Shown in pieces: positions 1 to 7,484 of a stretch of 64,000 nt of DNA. The stretch spans positions 1,484,501 to 1,548,500 of the forward strand of contig JACKEV010000006.1 of assembly GCA_020632795.1 (NCBI GenBank), in the 5' to 3' direction. The number at the start of each line of letters is the position of its first letter. Position 1 is the stretch's first letter. This DNA is from Alphaproteobacteria bacterium. Its GTDB lineage: Bacteria; Myxococcota_A; UBA796; CAJQPC01. The position numbers and the translations under genes are program-made. The notes under the pieces were generated by a model. The model saw nothing but the letters and a program-made list of their open reading frames with translations. It was not told the origin of the DNA and did no database searches.

Positions 1-2
1 TC

Positions 3-1199
3 GTGTCGCACCTGACGCGCGTGCTGGGCCCCGCCCAGGTCGACCTCGCCGAGGACGCCCTGCAGGAGGCCCTGTGTCGGGCCAGCGTGCTCTGGCCCAT
101 GAAGGGTGTGCCCGACCGGCCCTCGGCCTGGCTGCTCGCCGTGGCCCGCAACCACGCCCTCGACAGCCTCCGCCGCCGCGCGACCTTTCGCCGCAAGGAG
201 GCCGAGCTGATCGACCTCACGGAAGCCCTGAGCGCTACGTCGGCGGTCGATCCGGGCGTGCTCGGGGCGGTGGTCCAGGACGACCAGCTCCGCATGATGT
301 TCGCCTGCTGCGACCCGGCCATCCCGGCCGACGCCCAGGTCGCCGTCCTGCTCAAGGTGCTCTGCGGCTTCTCCGCCGCCGAGATCGCCCAGGCCTTCCT
401 GTCCTCGGTCGCGGCCGTGGAGAAGCGCATCGCCCGGGGCAAGCACGCCCTGGCCGCGTCCGGCGCCCTGGCCGAGATCGGCCCCGCCGAGGTCGAGGCC
501 CGCCGACCGGGCGTCTGCCAGGCCCTCTACCTGCTGTTCAACGAGGGCTACATGAGCGGGCGCAGCGACGGCATCCGCGACGAGGTGTGCTTCGAGGCCA
601 TGCGCCTCACCGCGATGCTGGGCGAGCGCCCCGCCACCGATCACCCGATGGTCCGGGCGCTGCTCGCGCTGATGTGCTTCCACAGCGCGCGGCTGCCGGC
701 GCGCCGGGACGACCAGGGCCACCTGGTCCTGCTGCTGGACCAGGACCGCGCCACCTGGGACCGGGACCTCATCGCCCAGGGCTTCGCGCACCTCCAGGCC
801 AGCCAGCCCGAGCAGCACCTCAGCCCCTTCCACGTCGAGGCCCTGCTCTCCGCGCAGCACATCCTGGCCCCCCGCCCCGAGGACACCGACTGGGCGGCCC
901 TGGAGGCCCTGTACCGGAAGCTCCTGGAGATGAAGCCGAGCCCGGTGGTCCGGCTGAACCTCGCCGTGGTCATCGGCAAGGGCCACGGCCCGGAGGCCGG
1001 CCTGCAGGCGCTGGACGCCATTCGTGACCTGGAGAGTTACGCCTACCTGCACGCGGCACGCGGCGAGCTGCTGGCCGAGCTGGGCCGGGTGGACGAGGCC
1101 CGGGCCGCCTGGACCCGCGCCATCGCGCTCTGCGCCAACCCGGTGGAGGCGGCCTGCCTCACGCGGAGGCGCGATCGGCTGCGCCGCCGCCCTGGATGA
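3..1199 (+). CDS. ECF RNA polymerase sigma factor with long C-terminal domain (5' end off window)
   Basis: The product is an extracytoplasmic-function sigma factor of the long, SigJ/ECF42-like type, which should direct RNA polymerase to a small regulon. Region 2 is seen at about residues 14-60 (LAEDALQEAL, then AWLLAVARN and a basic stretch). Region 4 is at about 92-150 (FSAAEIAQAF, VEKRIARGK). A C-terminal extension of roughly 240 residues includes ALYLLFNEGYMSG at about 174-186, typical of the DUF6596/TPR-like tail. Family members usually have some 10-20 more residues in front of the first helix, so the true start probably lies left of base 1 and the GTG at base 3 is only the first start visible. 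The gene converges on the next gene, and their ends overlap by 41 bp. In this family a YCII-related gene often lies upstream, outside this view. Confidence 0.85.
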   Translation: MSHLTRVLGPAQVDLAEDALQEALCRASVLWPMKGVPDRPSAWLLAVARNHALDSLRRRATFRRKEAELIDLTEALSATSAVDPGVLGAVVQDDQLRMMFACCDPAIPADAQVAVLLKVLCGFSAAEIAQAFLSSVAAVEKRIARGKHALAASGALAEIGPAEVEARRPGVCQALYLLFNEGYMSGRSDGIRDEVCFEAMRLTAMLGERPATDHPMVRALLALMCFHSARLPARRDDQGHLVLLLDQDRATWDRDLIAQGFAHLQASQPEQHLSPFHVEALLSAQHILAPRPEDTDWAALEALYRKLLEMKPSPVVRLNLAVVIGKGHGPEAGLQALDAIRDLESYAYLHAARGELLAELGRVDEARAAWTRAIALCANPVEAACLTRRRDRLRRRPG

Positions 1200-1563
1200 G
1201 CGCCACCGCGACGCCCACCAGCACGCCGATGAACAGCGCGAACGCGGTGTTGCTCAGGAAGGCGAGGTTCACCGGCACCTCCCAGGCCCCCCGCACGACC
1301 AGCGCGTTGGGCACGAACACGAGGGTCCCGGTGACGAGCCCGAAGGCCAGGGACTCCAGGGCGCTGCCGCTGCGGCGGAACCGGGGGTAGAGCCCTGCGA
1401 CCAGCGCGGCGTAGAGGACGTGGTGGGCGACGAAGAGGCCGATGAGGGGCTCCTCGCGGGTGAAGGACAGGCGGTTCCAGTCGGCGGTGATGGCGTAGTA
1501 TGCGGTGTTGCCGATGTTGCTGATGAAGAAGGCGGCGACCGCGGAGAGGATGAGGCGAAGCAT
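1159..1563 (-). CDS. small integral membrane protein, unknown function
   Basis: A 134-residue protein with about four hydrophobic segments (N-terminal LILSAVAAFFISNIGN, then around IGLFVAHHVLYAALVAGLY, FGLVTGTLVFVPNALV and ALFIGVLVGVAVALI). It should be an inner-membrane protein. The ATG at 1563 was preferred over an upstream in-frame start at 1620 because it places the first transmembrane helix at the very N terminus. The last 41 bp overlap the 3' end of the sigma-factor gene on the other strand. I do not recognise a family and assign no function. Confidence 0.6.
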   Translation of the reverse strand: MLRLILSAVAAFFISNIGNTAYYAITADWNRLSFTREEPLIGLFVAHHVLYAALVAGLYPRFRRSGSALESLAFGLVTGTLVFVPNALVVRGAWEVPVNLAFLSNTAFALFIGVLVGVAVALIQGGGAADRASA

Positions 1564-1681
1564 GGTGGGCTCCAGTGAGGGTTCGACTCGAGGACGAACG
1601 ACCCCGCCGGGCCCGGACAAGAACCCTGAACTTTTTCACGCCATCGATGAAAGCATGATTTGAAAGCGAGCCTTCAGACGT

Positions 1682-2437
1682 ATGGAGCCACTCCCCCTCG
1701 CCCTCACCGCCACCGCGCTGGCCCTCTCGGCCGTCCACATGGGCCTGTGGGTCTGGGCGGGTTGGGCGGTCCAGGTCCGCCGCTGGCTCTCCACGCTGCT
1801 CGTCCTGGCCGGGCTCTCCGTCGTGTGGACGGTGGTGGCGCTGGCGCTGGGGGCGCCCCCCCTGGTCCTCCTCGCGCTGCCTGCGCCGGTGATGTTCCTC
1901 GGCCTGCACCTCATCGCCGAGCAGCCGGCGAAGCGCGCGGCCGTGCAGGTGGGTGACCCCATCCTGACGTTCGAGGCCCTCGACGGGGAGGGGCGCCCCT
2001 TCCACCTCGCCTCGATGTCCGGTCGGCCCTACCTGCTCAAGTTCTACCGGGGCCACTGGTGACCGTACTGTGTCGCCGAGTTGCGGCGATGGCAGTCCAT
2101 CCAGCCCCAGCTTGACGCCCTCGGTGTCGACTTCGTCGCGATCAGCCCGGACACCCCCCAGGAGGTCGCGCGGCTCCAGCAGTCGGGGCTCGTGACCCTG
2201 AAGCTGCTGAGCGACGCCGAGCTGACGGTCATCGACCGCTACAACCTGCGCAGCCACAAGACCCTGGCGGGCGCGCCGGGCCGCAGCCGGATCCGCTTCC
2301 TGGCGATCCCGACGACCATCCTGGTGGACGCGCAGGGGGTCGTGCGCTGGGTGGATCAGGCCACGGACAACCGGGTGCGCAGCGATCCGAGGCGGGTCAT
2401 CCGGGCGATCCGGGTGGCGTTGGGCTACTCCATGTGA
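1682..2437 (+). CDS. membrane-anchored peroxiredoxin-like selenoprotein (in-frame TGA at 2060-2062)
   Basis: Two same-frame reading segments (1682-2062 and 2081-2437) read as one 251-residue AhpC/TSA-type thioredoxin-fold protein if the TGA at 2060-2062 is read through. The N-terminal third has about three transmembrane segments. The redoxin domain starts near residue 90 (VGDPILTFEALDGEGRPF). The TGA is codon 127, in the context FYRGHW-TGA-PYCVAEL. In this family the same place holds the catalytic cysteine of a WCPYC motif, so the protein would carry UxxC. The downstream part keeps family features (FVAISPDTPQEV, PTTILVDAQGVVRW). No frameshift or length change accompanies the TGA, and a hairpin sits just after it. 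The likely role is thiol or peroxide reduction at the membrane. A TGA nonsense mutation exactly at the catalytic codon is the alternative. Confidence 0.8.
2071..2091 (+). promoter_or_regulatory. candidate bacterial SECIS hairpin
   Basis: Beginning nine bases after the TGA at 2060-2062, bases 2071-2077 (TGTCGCC) can pair with 2085-2091 (GGCGATG), including two G-U pairs, around a 7-nt loop GAGTTGC at 2078-2084. The loop starts 15 nt after the TGA and its first base is G. This is close to the loose rules for bacterial SECIS elements (apical loop about 16-37 nt downstream, a G in the first two loop positions). It lies inside the coding sequence, as bacterial SECIS elements do. No experimental support is visible. 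Confidence 0.6.
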
Positions 2438-2918
2438 TGGTGGAGTGTCGTGATGGCAGGAGGCTGGAGGGGCAGTGACCACGGCGAGTGACCACACAGG
2501 AGTTGCTCGCGGTTGCCGCCGCCCCTGATGAGTCCGCCGAAGGGCCAACTGCCTCACCGCCAGACATAGTCTCCCACAGCCCGTCGCTCTCGCCCTCTGG
2601 TCGCGGGTTATGGCTCTTTGTTGCATCCGGGAGTGCGACGTGGGCCGGAGAAACACCAAGCCCAGCATGAGGACGGCGACCGTTGCCAGCGAGCTGTCGG
2701 CGTCCCGTTCAGGCCTACGCTCCCCTCCCACCAAGGTCAACCATCCCCCAGTGCCCAGGGATGGTTGACCTTGGTACCCTGGCTTGGACTCAATTGGACG
2801 CCGGGGACCGAGCGCACGTCGTAGGCATGGGGCTCGGAGGTCTCTCGGCTGCCGAGGGTGGGCTCATACGCTACGCAGAGGCGGCCAGGAGCACCAGCAG
2901 GAAGCCACGCCCCCCCAC
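2438..2918. other. 481-bp intergenic stretch with one strong dyad
   Basis: No convincing gene is seen between the selenoprotein and the zinc-ribbon gene, which converge. Short open frames here have no recognisable features or ribosome-binding sites. The one clear structure is the dyad at 2730-2775, listed separately. Confidence 0.6.
2730..2775. terminator. 18-bp perfect hairpin between convergent genes
   Basis: The arms 2730-2747 (ACCAAGGTCAACCATCCC) and 2758-2775 are perfect reverse complements around a 10-nt loop. It lies between two convergent genes, where a bidirectional terminator is expected, but no T-run follows on either strand. It could equally be a dispersed REP-like palindrome or a regulator site. 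Confidence 0.5.
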
Positions 2919-3872
2919 TCAGAAGTTCCACCCCCTCGGCAACCCCGCGTCACACACCGCGCACCGCCACCAGTCATCCTTCACCAGATTCCTCTGCCCG
3001 CAGGCCGGACACCGCCGAAACACGAACGCCGCAGTCCACCCGTCCGGGCGACGGAACCCAGCCCGGTCCAGCGCAGCGGCCACCGCCCGCCAGCACTCGG
3101 GCTCCGGGCAGTACCCGGTGGACTGGTTGGTGACGCCGACGACCTCGGGCGGGTCCCCGGCGAAGGTCATCTCCCCGGCCGCCAGCACCGGCCGGAAGCC
3201 CGCGCAGGCGACGTGCTCCGCGTGCCGGTCGGCAACACACAGGACCCCGTCGAGGCCGACGGTGAAGGTCGCGGTGACCTCCTCCTCGCGCGACCCCTGA
3301 GCGCGCAGCCAGGCAACCAGCTCCTCGGCTCTGGTGATGCGTGCGCCGGGCGGCAGGTCCGCGACGCGCTCCAGGACGTGCTCCGGCCCGACGTAGCGGT
3401 ACACCCGGCTGGCGGGCAGGGACACGACCCGCCCCCCGTAGCGCGCGACGACCTGGGCCAGCGCCTCCGGCGTCGAGACCTCGATCTCATCGGCGCTCAG
3501 CATCAGGCACAGCCGGAGCGCGCCGGCCTCGTCGAACAAGCTCACCCCGACCGACCACGGCGCCTCATCGAAGATGACGGGATGGTCCTCCACCCTCGCG
3601 ACGACGAACGGCGCGCCCACCGCCGGCCCGGCCACCAGCCGCAGGCGCGTCCCCGCCTCCCACTCCCCGTCCAACACGAGCTGCTCGTCCCCCTCCACCA
3701 TCACCAGGACCCGCCCCTCCTGCCGAACGACGAACTGGAGCAGCCGCCCCGCCCCCAACTCGAAGACGACGGTATCGTCCAGCACCTCGCCCTCCGGCGC
3801 GCCGGGCTCGCGCGCCTCGACGCGATGCACGACGCGAAGCGTCTGTCCGAGCAGGACGGCGAAGAGGCTCAT
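2919..3872 (-). CDS. unrecognised protein with C-terminal zinc ribbon
   Basis: A 317-residue protein of unknown function. The ATG at 3872 begins MSLFAVLLGQTLRVV; the longer frame from 3941 would run back through a palindrome. The body is rich in beta-strand-like segments (GEVLDDTVVFEL, RLLQFVVRQEGRVLVMVEG). The last 30 residues carry CPAC, then 12 residues, then CAVC, a compact zinc-ribbon knuckle, and an earlier CPEPEC lies about 50 residues before. A DNA- or protein-binding role is possible but not shown. It is transcribed toward the selenoprotein, and the 20-bp palindrome at 3913-3932 lies 41 bp upstream of its start. Confidence 0.6.
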   Translation of the reverse strand: MSLFAVLLGQTLRVVHRVEAREPGAPEGEVLDDTVVFELGAGRLLQFVVRQEGRVLVMVEGDEQLVLDGEWEAGTRLRLVAGPAVGAPFVVARVEDHPVIFDEAPWSVGVSLFDEAGALRLCLMLSADEIEVSTPEALAQVVARYGGRVVSLPASRVYRYVGPEHVLERVADLPPGARITRAEELVAWLRAQGSREEEVTATFTVGLDGVLCVADRHAEHVACAGFRPVLAAGEMTFAGDPPEVVGVTNQSTGYCPEPECWRAVAAALDRAGFRRPDGWTAAFVFRRCPACGQRNLVKDDWWRCAVCDAGLPRGWNF

Positions 3873-3912
3873 GGCGTCGCTCCGAGCGGGTGACGGGCTC
3901 GCACCTTGGGGG

Positions 3913-3932
3913 TCAAGATCCCGGGATCTTGA
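3913..3932. repeat. 20-bp perfect palindrome, copy 1
   Basis: TCAAGATCCCGGGATCTTGA is its own reverse complement. The 18-bp core recurs at 5399-5416. Seven bases further right is AAGCTCCAT (3940-3948), whose reverse complement ATGGAGCTT follows copy 2. The site may be a dimeric regulator operator or a boundary of a small inserted cassette. It lies 41 bp upstream of the start of the zinc-ribbon gene. Confidence 0.7.
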
Positions 3933-4163
3933 AACTATCAAGCTCCATCGTCAACTTCCACGTCCCTGGAAGTCCTCCCCAGCTCGACGCCGGGCTCTTG
4001 AAGGCCACTCCACACCGAGTCTCGATTCCTTCCCCAAGGATGGCCTGCAGCTCCCCAACCCAAACCCGGACACTCCCCGTCCGAGCCCGTTCTTCCCCAC
4101 CTCGTCGTCTCCAGCGCCCGATCCCGCTTGGGGAAGACCCCACCGTCAAGACCAGGCCGGGAT

Positions 4164-4186
4164 ATACTCCTCGCACCCGGGAGTAT
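4164..4186 (+). promoter_or_regulatory. dyad just upstream of the 4194 start
   Basis: ATACTCC (4164-4170) and GGAGTAT (4180-4186) form a perfect 7-bp inverted repeat around 9 nt. The right arm includes GGAG, the only ribosome-binding-like sequence before the ATG at 4194, about 10 bases away. It may be an operator or a hairpin that hides the ribosome-binding site. Confidence 0.4.
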
Positions 4187-4193
4187 CACGATC

Positions 4194-4775
4194 ATGACCA
4201 ACCCGCAGATCGACGCTCTGCTCTTCCTCCACGCCAGCGTCGACGGCGACGCCGAGGCCCCCCTCGACGCCCCCGCCGCCTCCACCCTCGCGGAGCTGAG
4301 AGCCCTCGGCCTGGTCGACGACGACCAGCTCACGACCGACGGCCTCGCCGCCCTCCAGCAGCGCTGTGAAGCCCGCGCCCGCCACGCCGCCGCGCTGCCC
4401 TACGGCAGCGTCACCGTCACCGACGGCCCCCACGCCGGCGAGGCCGGCTACCACGACGACACCCACTCCGTCGTCAGGAACCTCGACCCGGAGCGCCTGT
4501 GGGGCTACGACCCCGGCGAGCGCGCCATCGTCTACCTGTTCTCTCGCGGCGCCCCCTTCGACAGCGCGCCCGTGTATGTGCCGCCGCACCACCTGCGCGC
4601 CGAGGCCCACATGGAACTGGAGCATTGGGTACAGACGAACCCGGTCCTCGCGGCCTCGGTGGGCGTGCCCTCCCTGAGCGGTGTCGAGCAGCACGTCTCG
4701 GAGGAGGCCCGGGAGGCGCTCCGGGAGCGGCTGGAGGCCTGGACGTCAGACCAGCTCGGGCCGCCCCGACGCTGA
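4194..4775 (+). CDS. unrecognised 193-residue protein
   Basis: The ATG at 4194 (MTNPQIDALLFLHASVDG) was chosen because the longer frame runs back through the dyad. The N-terminal 60 residues look helical, with a short repeated D/A/L pattern resembling a winged-helix or start-of-domain fold (TLAELRALGLVDDDQLTTDGLAAL). The middle is beta-rich (YGSVTVTDGPHAGEAGYHDD, WGYDPGERAIVYLF). The end is charged and helical. There is no signal peptide or membrane segment. It converges with the next gene with only 5 bp between stops, and the pair lies between the two palindromes. Confidence 0.5.
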   Translation: MTNPQIDALLFLHASVDGDAEAPLDAPAASTLAELRALGLVDDDQLTTDGLAALQQRCEARARHAAALPYGSVTVTDGPHAGEAGYHDDTHSVVRNLDPERLWGYDPGERAIVYLFSRGAPFDSAPVYVPPHHLRAEAHMELEHWVQTNPVLAASVGVPSLSGVEQHVSEEAREALRERLEAWTSDQLGPPRR

Positions 4776-4780
4776 GGTTG

Positions 4781-5320
4781 TCAGCAGCGCTGCTCCTCCC
4801 GCGCCATCGCCACGACACACGCCACCAGCTCCCCCACCTGCGCCCGCCGGGCCGCGAGCTGCCGCCGGGCCGCCTCCATCTCCCGCCGGTGCTCGGCCTG
4901 CAAGGCCAGCGTCGCGTCGAACACCTGCTGCCCGTACTGTGCGTAGCGCTCGCCAAGCTCCCGGATGCCCTCGCAGATCGCGTCGCTGGCCTCCTGCTGT
5001 GTGGACAGCACGGGTGCTGTGTCCGCCACCGAGAACGACACGCTCTTCAAGGCCCGGTAGCCCTTGGGGGCGTACAGCCGGAGCCTGAAGCGGCAGCGCT
5101 CCTCCCCGAGGGCGTTGCGCTGCGCGGTGTCCCGCACCCAGGCACAGATCTCCTCCGCGCGCAGGCGTCGACCAGGCCGCTCCACGTCGAGGCGCCCGAG
5201 CACCTCCTCCCGTCGGGGCGGCGTCCGGTCGTAGAGCACGAGGTAGCCGGTATCGTCGGCGAAGCGATGGATGGCGTCGAAGGCGCAGCGCAGGCCTTCG
5301 AACGCGAAGCGTTCGTCCAC
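4781..5320 (-). CDS. unrecognised coiled-coil protein
   Basis: A 179-residue cytoplasmic protein. The N-terminal 100 residues are mixed alpha/beta with a hydrophobic strand TGYLVLYDR near residue 24. The C-terminal third is a long charged helix (around YGQQVFDATLALQAEHRREM and ARRQLAARRAQVGELVACVV), consistent with a coiled coil. No domain is recognised. Its promoter region contains the second palindrome copy (5399-5416), 79 bp upstream of the ATG at 5320. Confidence 0.5.
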   Translation of the reverse strand: MDERFAFEGLRCAFDAIHRFADDTGYLVLYDRTPPRREEVLGRLDVERPGRRLRAEEICAWVRDTAQRNALGEERCRFRLRLYAPKGYRALKSVSFSVADTAPVLSTQQEASDAICEGIRELGERYAQYGQQVFDATLALQAEHRREMEAARRQLAARRAQVGELVACVVAMAREEQRC

Positions 5321-5398
5321 GGGGTCCTCCAGTCGCTGCCCGGTGGCCTCGGGCCGCTGCAGGCAGTCTGACTCGTGGAAGCGGGACGATCAAGAGAC

Positions 5399-5416
5399 CA
5401 AGATCCCGGGATCTTG
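5399..5416. repeat. 18-bp perfect palindrome, copy 2
   Basis: CAAGATCCCGGGATCTTG matches the core of the 3913-3932 palindrome and is followed five bases later by ATGGAGCTT (5422-5430), the reverse complement of the 9-mer next to copy 1. Each copy lies upstream of a leftward hypothetical gene (41 and 79 bp), which fits a shared regulator. The two copies also enclose the gene pair 4194-5320, which fits a cassette boundary. Confidence 0.65.
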
Positions 5417-5482
5417 AAAGAATGGAGCTTGTCAGGGCTCGATGAGACACAAAAAATCCGAACTCATCTTCTAGCCGGGCGC

Positions 5483-6580
5483 TTACCCCCCAGCCTTCGC
5501 CCACGGCCCCTCGATGACCTTGCCGCCCAACACCCCCAGCCCCGCCTTCGCCACCGCCTCGACCCGGTCGGCCTCGCTGACCTTGCGGTAGTGCCGCAGC
5601 ATGACCTCTACGCTGTGCCCGGTCAGGCTGGCCGCCGTCGAGACATCCACGCCCGAGCGGATCATCTGGTCCACGACCATGCGACGCAGCCCGTGGGGCG
5701 TGAACACCGGCACGCCGAGGCGCAGACACGCCTTCTGGAGCGCCACACGAACCCGCGAGCCCGGCACAGAGGTCGTCCAGTCGAACAGCGGCCGCGCCGA
5801 GCCGTCGAGCCGGTCGGCCACCAGCGCGAAGATCGGCTCCGGCAGGGGAAAGACCCGAGCCCCGGTCTTGCCACGCAGGGTGACCCGCCGGGTCCGAAGG
5901 TCGACGTCACAGCGCTGGAGGCCGGTGACCTCGGAGACGCGCGCCCCGGTGGTGGCCAGGAGTTGTGCTGCGAGCTGATCCTCCCCGTCGAGCAGCGCGA
6001 TGACCCGCGCGGCGTCGGCAGGGCTCGGCGTGTGGTGATTCGCCACATAGCCCTGGACCTTGATCTTCACCGAAGGAAGCGCCCGATCCGGGATGAGCCC
6101 GGCGTCCCCGGCCCAGCGCCATGCCATGCGCAGTACGATCAACTCCTGCTGGATGGTTCGGGGGGCCGCACCCTCGCCCAGGCGCTGGTTGCGGTAGCGC
6201 TCCAGGGTCAGCCGACCGAGGTCGTCGGGGCGAAGCTCTCCCAGCCACGCGACCGCGTGACGGCAGCAACGGGTGTAGTTCTTGACGGACTGTGGGCTCA
6301 GATCCCGGCGGCGCTCCTGCTGTTCCAGCCAGAGGTCCAGGAGATCGTGCATCGTACGCGCGCTGGGCCGGGGGTCCTCCCGCTCCAGCAGACCGCTGGC
6401 GATGAGGCGGGCGACGGTCTCCATCGCTTCGTCCCGGGTGGCCCAGCCGGTCCAGAGGGTGTCGCGCTGGCGCTTGCGGCGAGCGCGCCAGTACCACGCC
6501 CCGTCGCTGCGGGGACCCTTGATGGCGCTGAGGCGGACCTCGCCGACCTCGGCGGGCTTGGGGCGGTTCTTCTTGGACAT
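5483..6580 (-). CDS. tyrosine recombinase / integrase A
   Basis: A 365-residue site-specific recombinase of the phage-integrase family. An N-terminal arm domain (WYWRARRKRQRDTLW, GWATRDEA) and a SAM-like core-binding domain (about 75-165) precede the catalytic domain. The family residues are visible: Arg in ATTGARVSEV, Lys in LRGKTGAR, the HGLRR box, His in LTGHS and the Tyr nucleophile in HYRKVS. It should cut and rejoin DNA via a 3'-phosphotyrosine. A small gene ends 16 bp upstream in the same direction. It is a clear paralogue of integrase B at 7485-8576, sharing long stretches around HGLRRMVVDQ and SLTGHSVEVMLRHYRKVS. No tRNA or direct-repeat attachment site was found beside it. Confidence 0.92.
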   Translation of the reverse strand: MSKKNRPKPAEVGEVRLSAIKGPRSDGAWYWRARRKRQRDTLWTGWATRDEAMETVARLIASGLLEREDPRPSARTMHDLLDLWLEQQERRRDLSPQSVKNYTRCCRHAVAWLGELRPDDLGRLTLERYRNQRLGEGAAPRTIQQELIVLRMAWRWAGDAGLIPDRALPSVKIKVQGYVANHHTPSPADAARVIALLDGEDQLAAQLLATTGARVSEVTGLQRCDVDLRTRRVTLRGKTGARVFPLPEPIFALVADRLDGSARPLFDWTTSVPGSRVRVALQKACLRLGVPVFTPHGLRRMVVDQMIRSGVDVSTAASLTGHSVEVMLRHYRKVSEADRVEAVAKAGLGVLGGKVIEGPWAKAGG

Positions 6581-6595
6581 CTGTGTCTCCTTGAG

Positions 6596-6985
6596 TCAAC
6601 TGCGGCCGGGGCCGCCGAGGGGGGTGAGGCTCCGTGAGGTCGAGCGCTTCGGCCTCCTGGAGCGTTGGGGTGCGGGATGCTCGATGAGGACGGCGTTGTG
6701 GACGACCGACTCGCCGTCGAGCGCGGCCAGCCAGCATCGAAAGGGGGCGCGCTTGCTGCGCCCTATCGGGCGCAGGCCGGCGGGCTGGAGCTTCTGGGCG
6801 GTGGCCTCGCGAAGCCCCATCACCCCGGCGAACTCCTTGGCGGTGCAGAGCGTCTCGGGGCTCGCGTACAGCGCCGCGCGGACGTGCAGGCGACGGAGGC
6901 GCTGGCCGCTGGCGTCTGTGCGCGCGCGGGGCCGGGCCGCGCGGACGAAGCGGTTGCCGGACGTCGGCTGTGCTCGGGTCGTCAT
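6596..6985 (-). CDS. small basic HTH-like protein upstream of integrase A
   Basis: A 129-residue, strongly basic protein starting MTTRAQPTSGNRFVRAARPR. A central segment (LCTAKEFAGVMGLREATAQKL) resembles the helix-turn-helix of excisionase or MerR-like DNA-binding proteins. The ATG at 6985 was chosen; the longer frame would extend into the iteron region. It is transcribed just ahead of integrase A (16-bp gap), which suits a recombination directionality factor or a regulator of the integrase. The assignment is inferential. Confidence 0.5.
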   Translation of the reverse strand: MTTRAQPTSGNRFVRAARPRARTDASGQRLRRLHVRAALYASPETLCTAKEFAGVMGLREATAQKLQPAGLRPIGRSKRAPFRCWLAALDGESVVHNAVLIEHPAPQRSRRPKRSTSRSLTPLGGPGRS

Positions 6986-7096
6986 GACAGAGATCCCTCC
7001 TCCTGGGTCCACAAGGTCCCGGTGTTGCTGGCCTTCATTCGCTCGCAGCCTGGAGACACCCTTGTCCACACGACGGGAGCCAGACAAGCACAATCG

Positions 7097-7118
7097 CTTC
7101 CCCGAGGTGTCGGGGAAG
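7097..7118. repeat. dyad of the GGGGAAG iteron motif
   Basis: CTTCCCCGA (7097-7105) and TCGGGGAAG (7110-7118) are perfect reverse complements around GGTG. It contains the same GGGGAAG core as the array at 7206-7325 but in inverted orientation, so one protein could bind both. Further single copies of GGGGAA are at 7154-7159 and 7185-7190. Confidence 0.6.
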
Positions 7119-7205
7119 TTGTGGAAGCAGTTGTAGTTACAACCCTTTAGGCTGGGGAAACGATTCTTGTCTGGCGGCTCCGCCGGGGAAGTGATGGAGG
7201 ATTGT

Positions 7206-7325
7206 GGGGAAGTTCCGGGGAAGTTCACGGGAAGTTCCGGGGAAGTTCACGGGAAGTACGGGGAAGCTGCCGGGAAGTGCTGGGGCAGCGACGGGGAAAC
7301 GCTGGGGAAACGCCGGGGAAGCAGA
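7206..7325 (+). repeat. array of about 11 iterons phased every 11 bp
   Basis: The core (G/C)GGGAAGTTC or a close variant recurs with its AA step at 7210, 7221, 7232, 7243, 7254, 7264, 7275, 7286 (CA), 7297, 7308 and 7319. Every interval is 11 bp except one of 10. One unit per helical turn puts all copies on one DNA face, as expected for cooperative binding of one protein. Units on the left read GGGAAGTTCC or GGGAAGTTCA; those on the right read GGGAAACG. There are no spacers, so it is not a CRISPR. A recombinase arm-site region, a plasmid-type replication iteron set or a partition site would all fit. Confidence 0.75.
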
Positions 7326-7484
7326 CGGCGCGTTGCAGATCACGCAGGGATTTCTTTGTTTGAACGCTTTGAATCGAAATGTCGGACAGATTTTTGTGGT
7401 TGTGTACTGTCCAATCCATACCCAAACGCCCCCTGAGCGTGCCTCTCCGCTCCCGCACGCCACGATCTCCAGACGGCGCACCGC

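Larger units (their letters stand above)
3873..4193. other. 321-bp divergent intergenic region
   Basis: The region lies between the leftward zinc-ribbon gene and the rightward gene at 4194. It contains the 20-bp palindrome (3913-3932) and the dyad next to the 4194 start, each listed separately. Nothing else recognisable was found. It must hold the promoters of both genes, but no clear -35/-10 pair stood out. Confidence 0.5.
6986..7484. other. 499-bp non-coding region between the two recombinase units
   Basis: The region holds a 9-bp-arm dyad, scattered GGGGAA motifs, a phased iteron array (7206-7325), and then a less GC-rich segment (about 7330-7430, with TTTCTTTGTTTGAACGC). No gene is supported. 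On the minus strand it lies directly upstream of the HTH protein and integrase A and downstream of integrase B. Confidence 0.6.

Noticed and set aside
2060..2062. Stop codon making the redoxin gene a pseudogene or two genes.
   Set aside because: Frame and family features continue on both sides, and the TGA falls precisely on the catalytic codon; recoding is the simpler reading, though not proven.
2488..2670. A 60-codon plus-strand frame.
   Set aside because: It has no ribosome-binding site, no features and a non-coding-like composition (SPSLSPSGRG).
7206..7325. CRISPR array.
   Set aside because: Units are 11 bp and contiguous with no unique spacers, and no cas genes are present.
7137..7481. 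A 114-codon minus-strand frame across the iterons.
   Set aside because: Its protein (repeats of FP/LPR/TSREL type) merely mirrors the 11-bp DNA repeats, and there is no ribosome-binding site.
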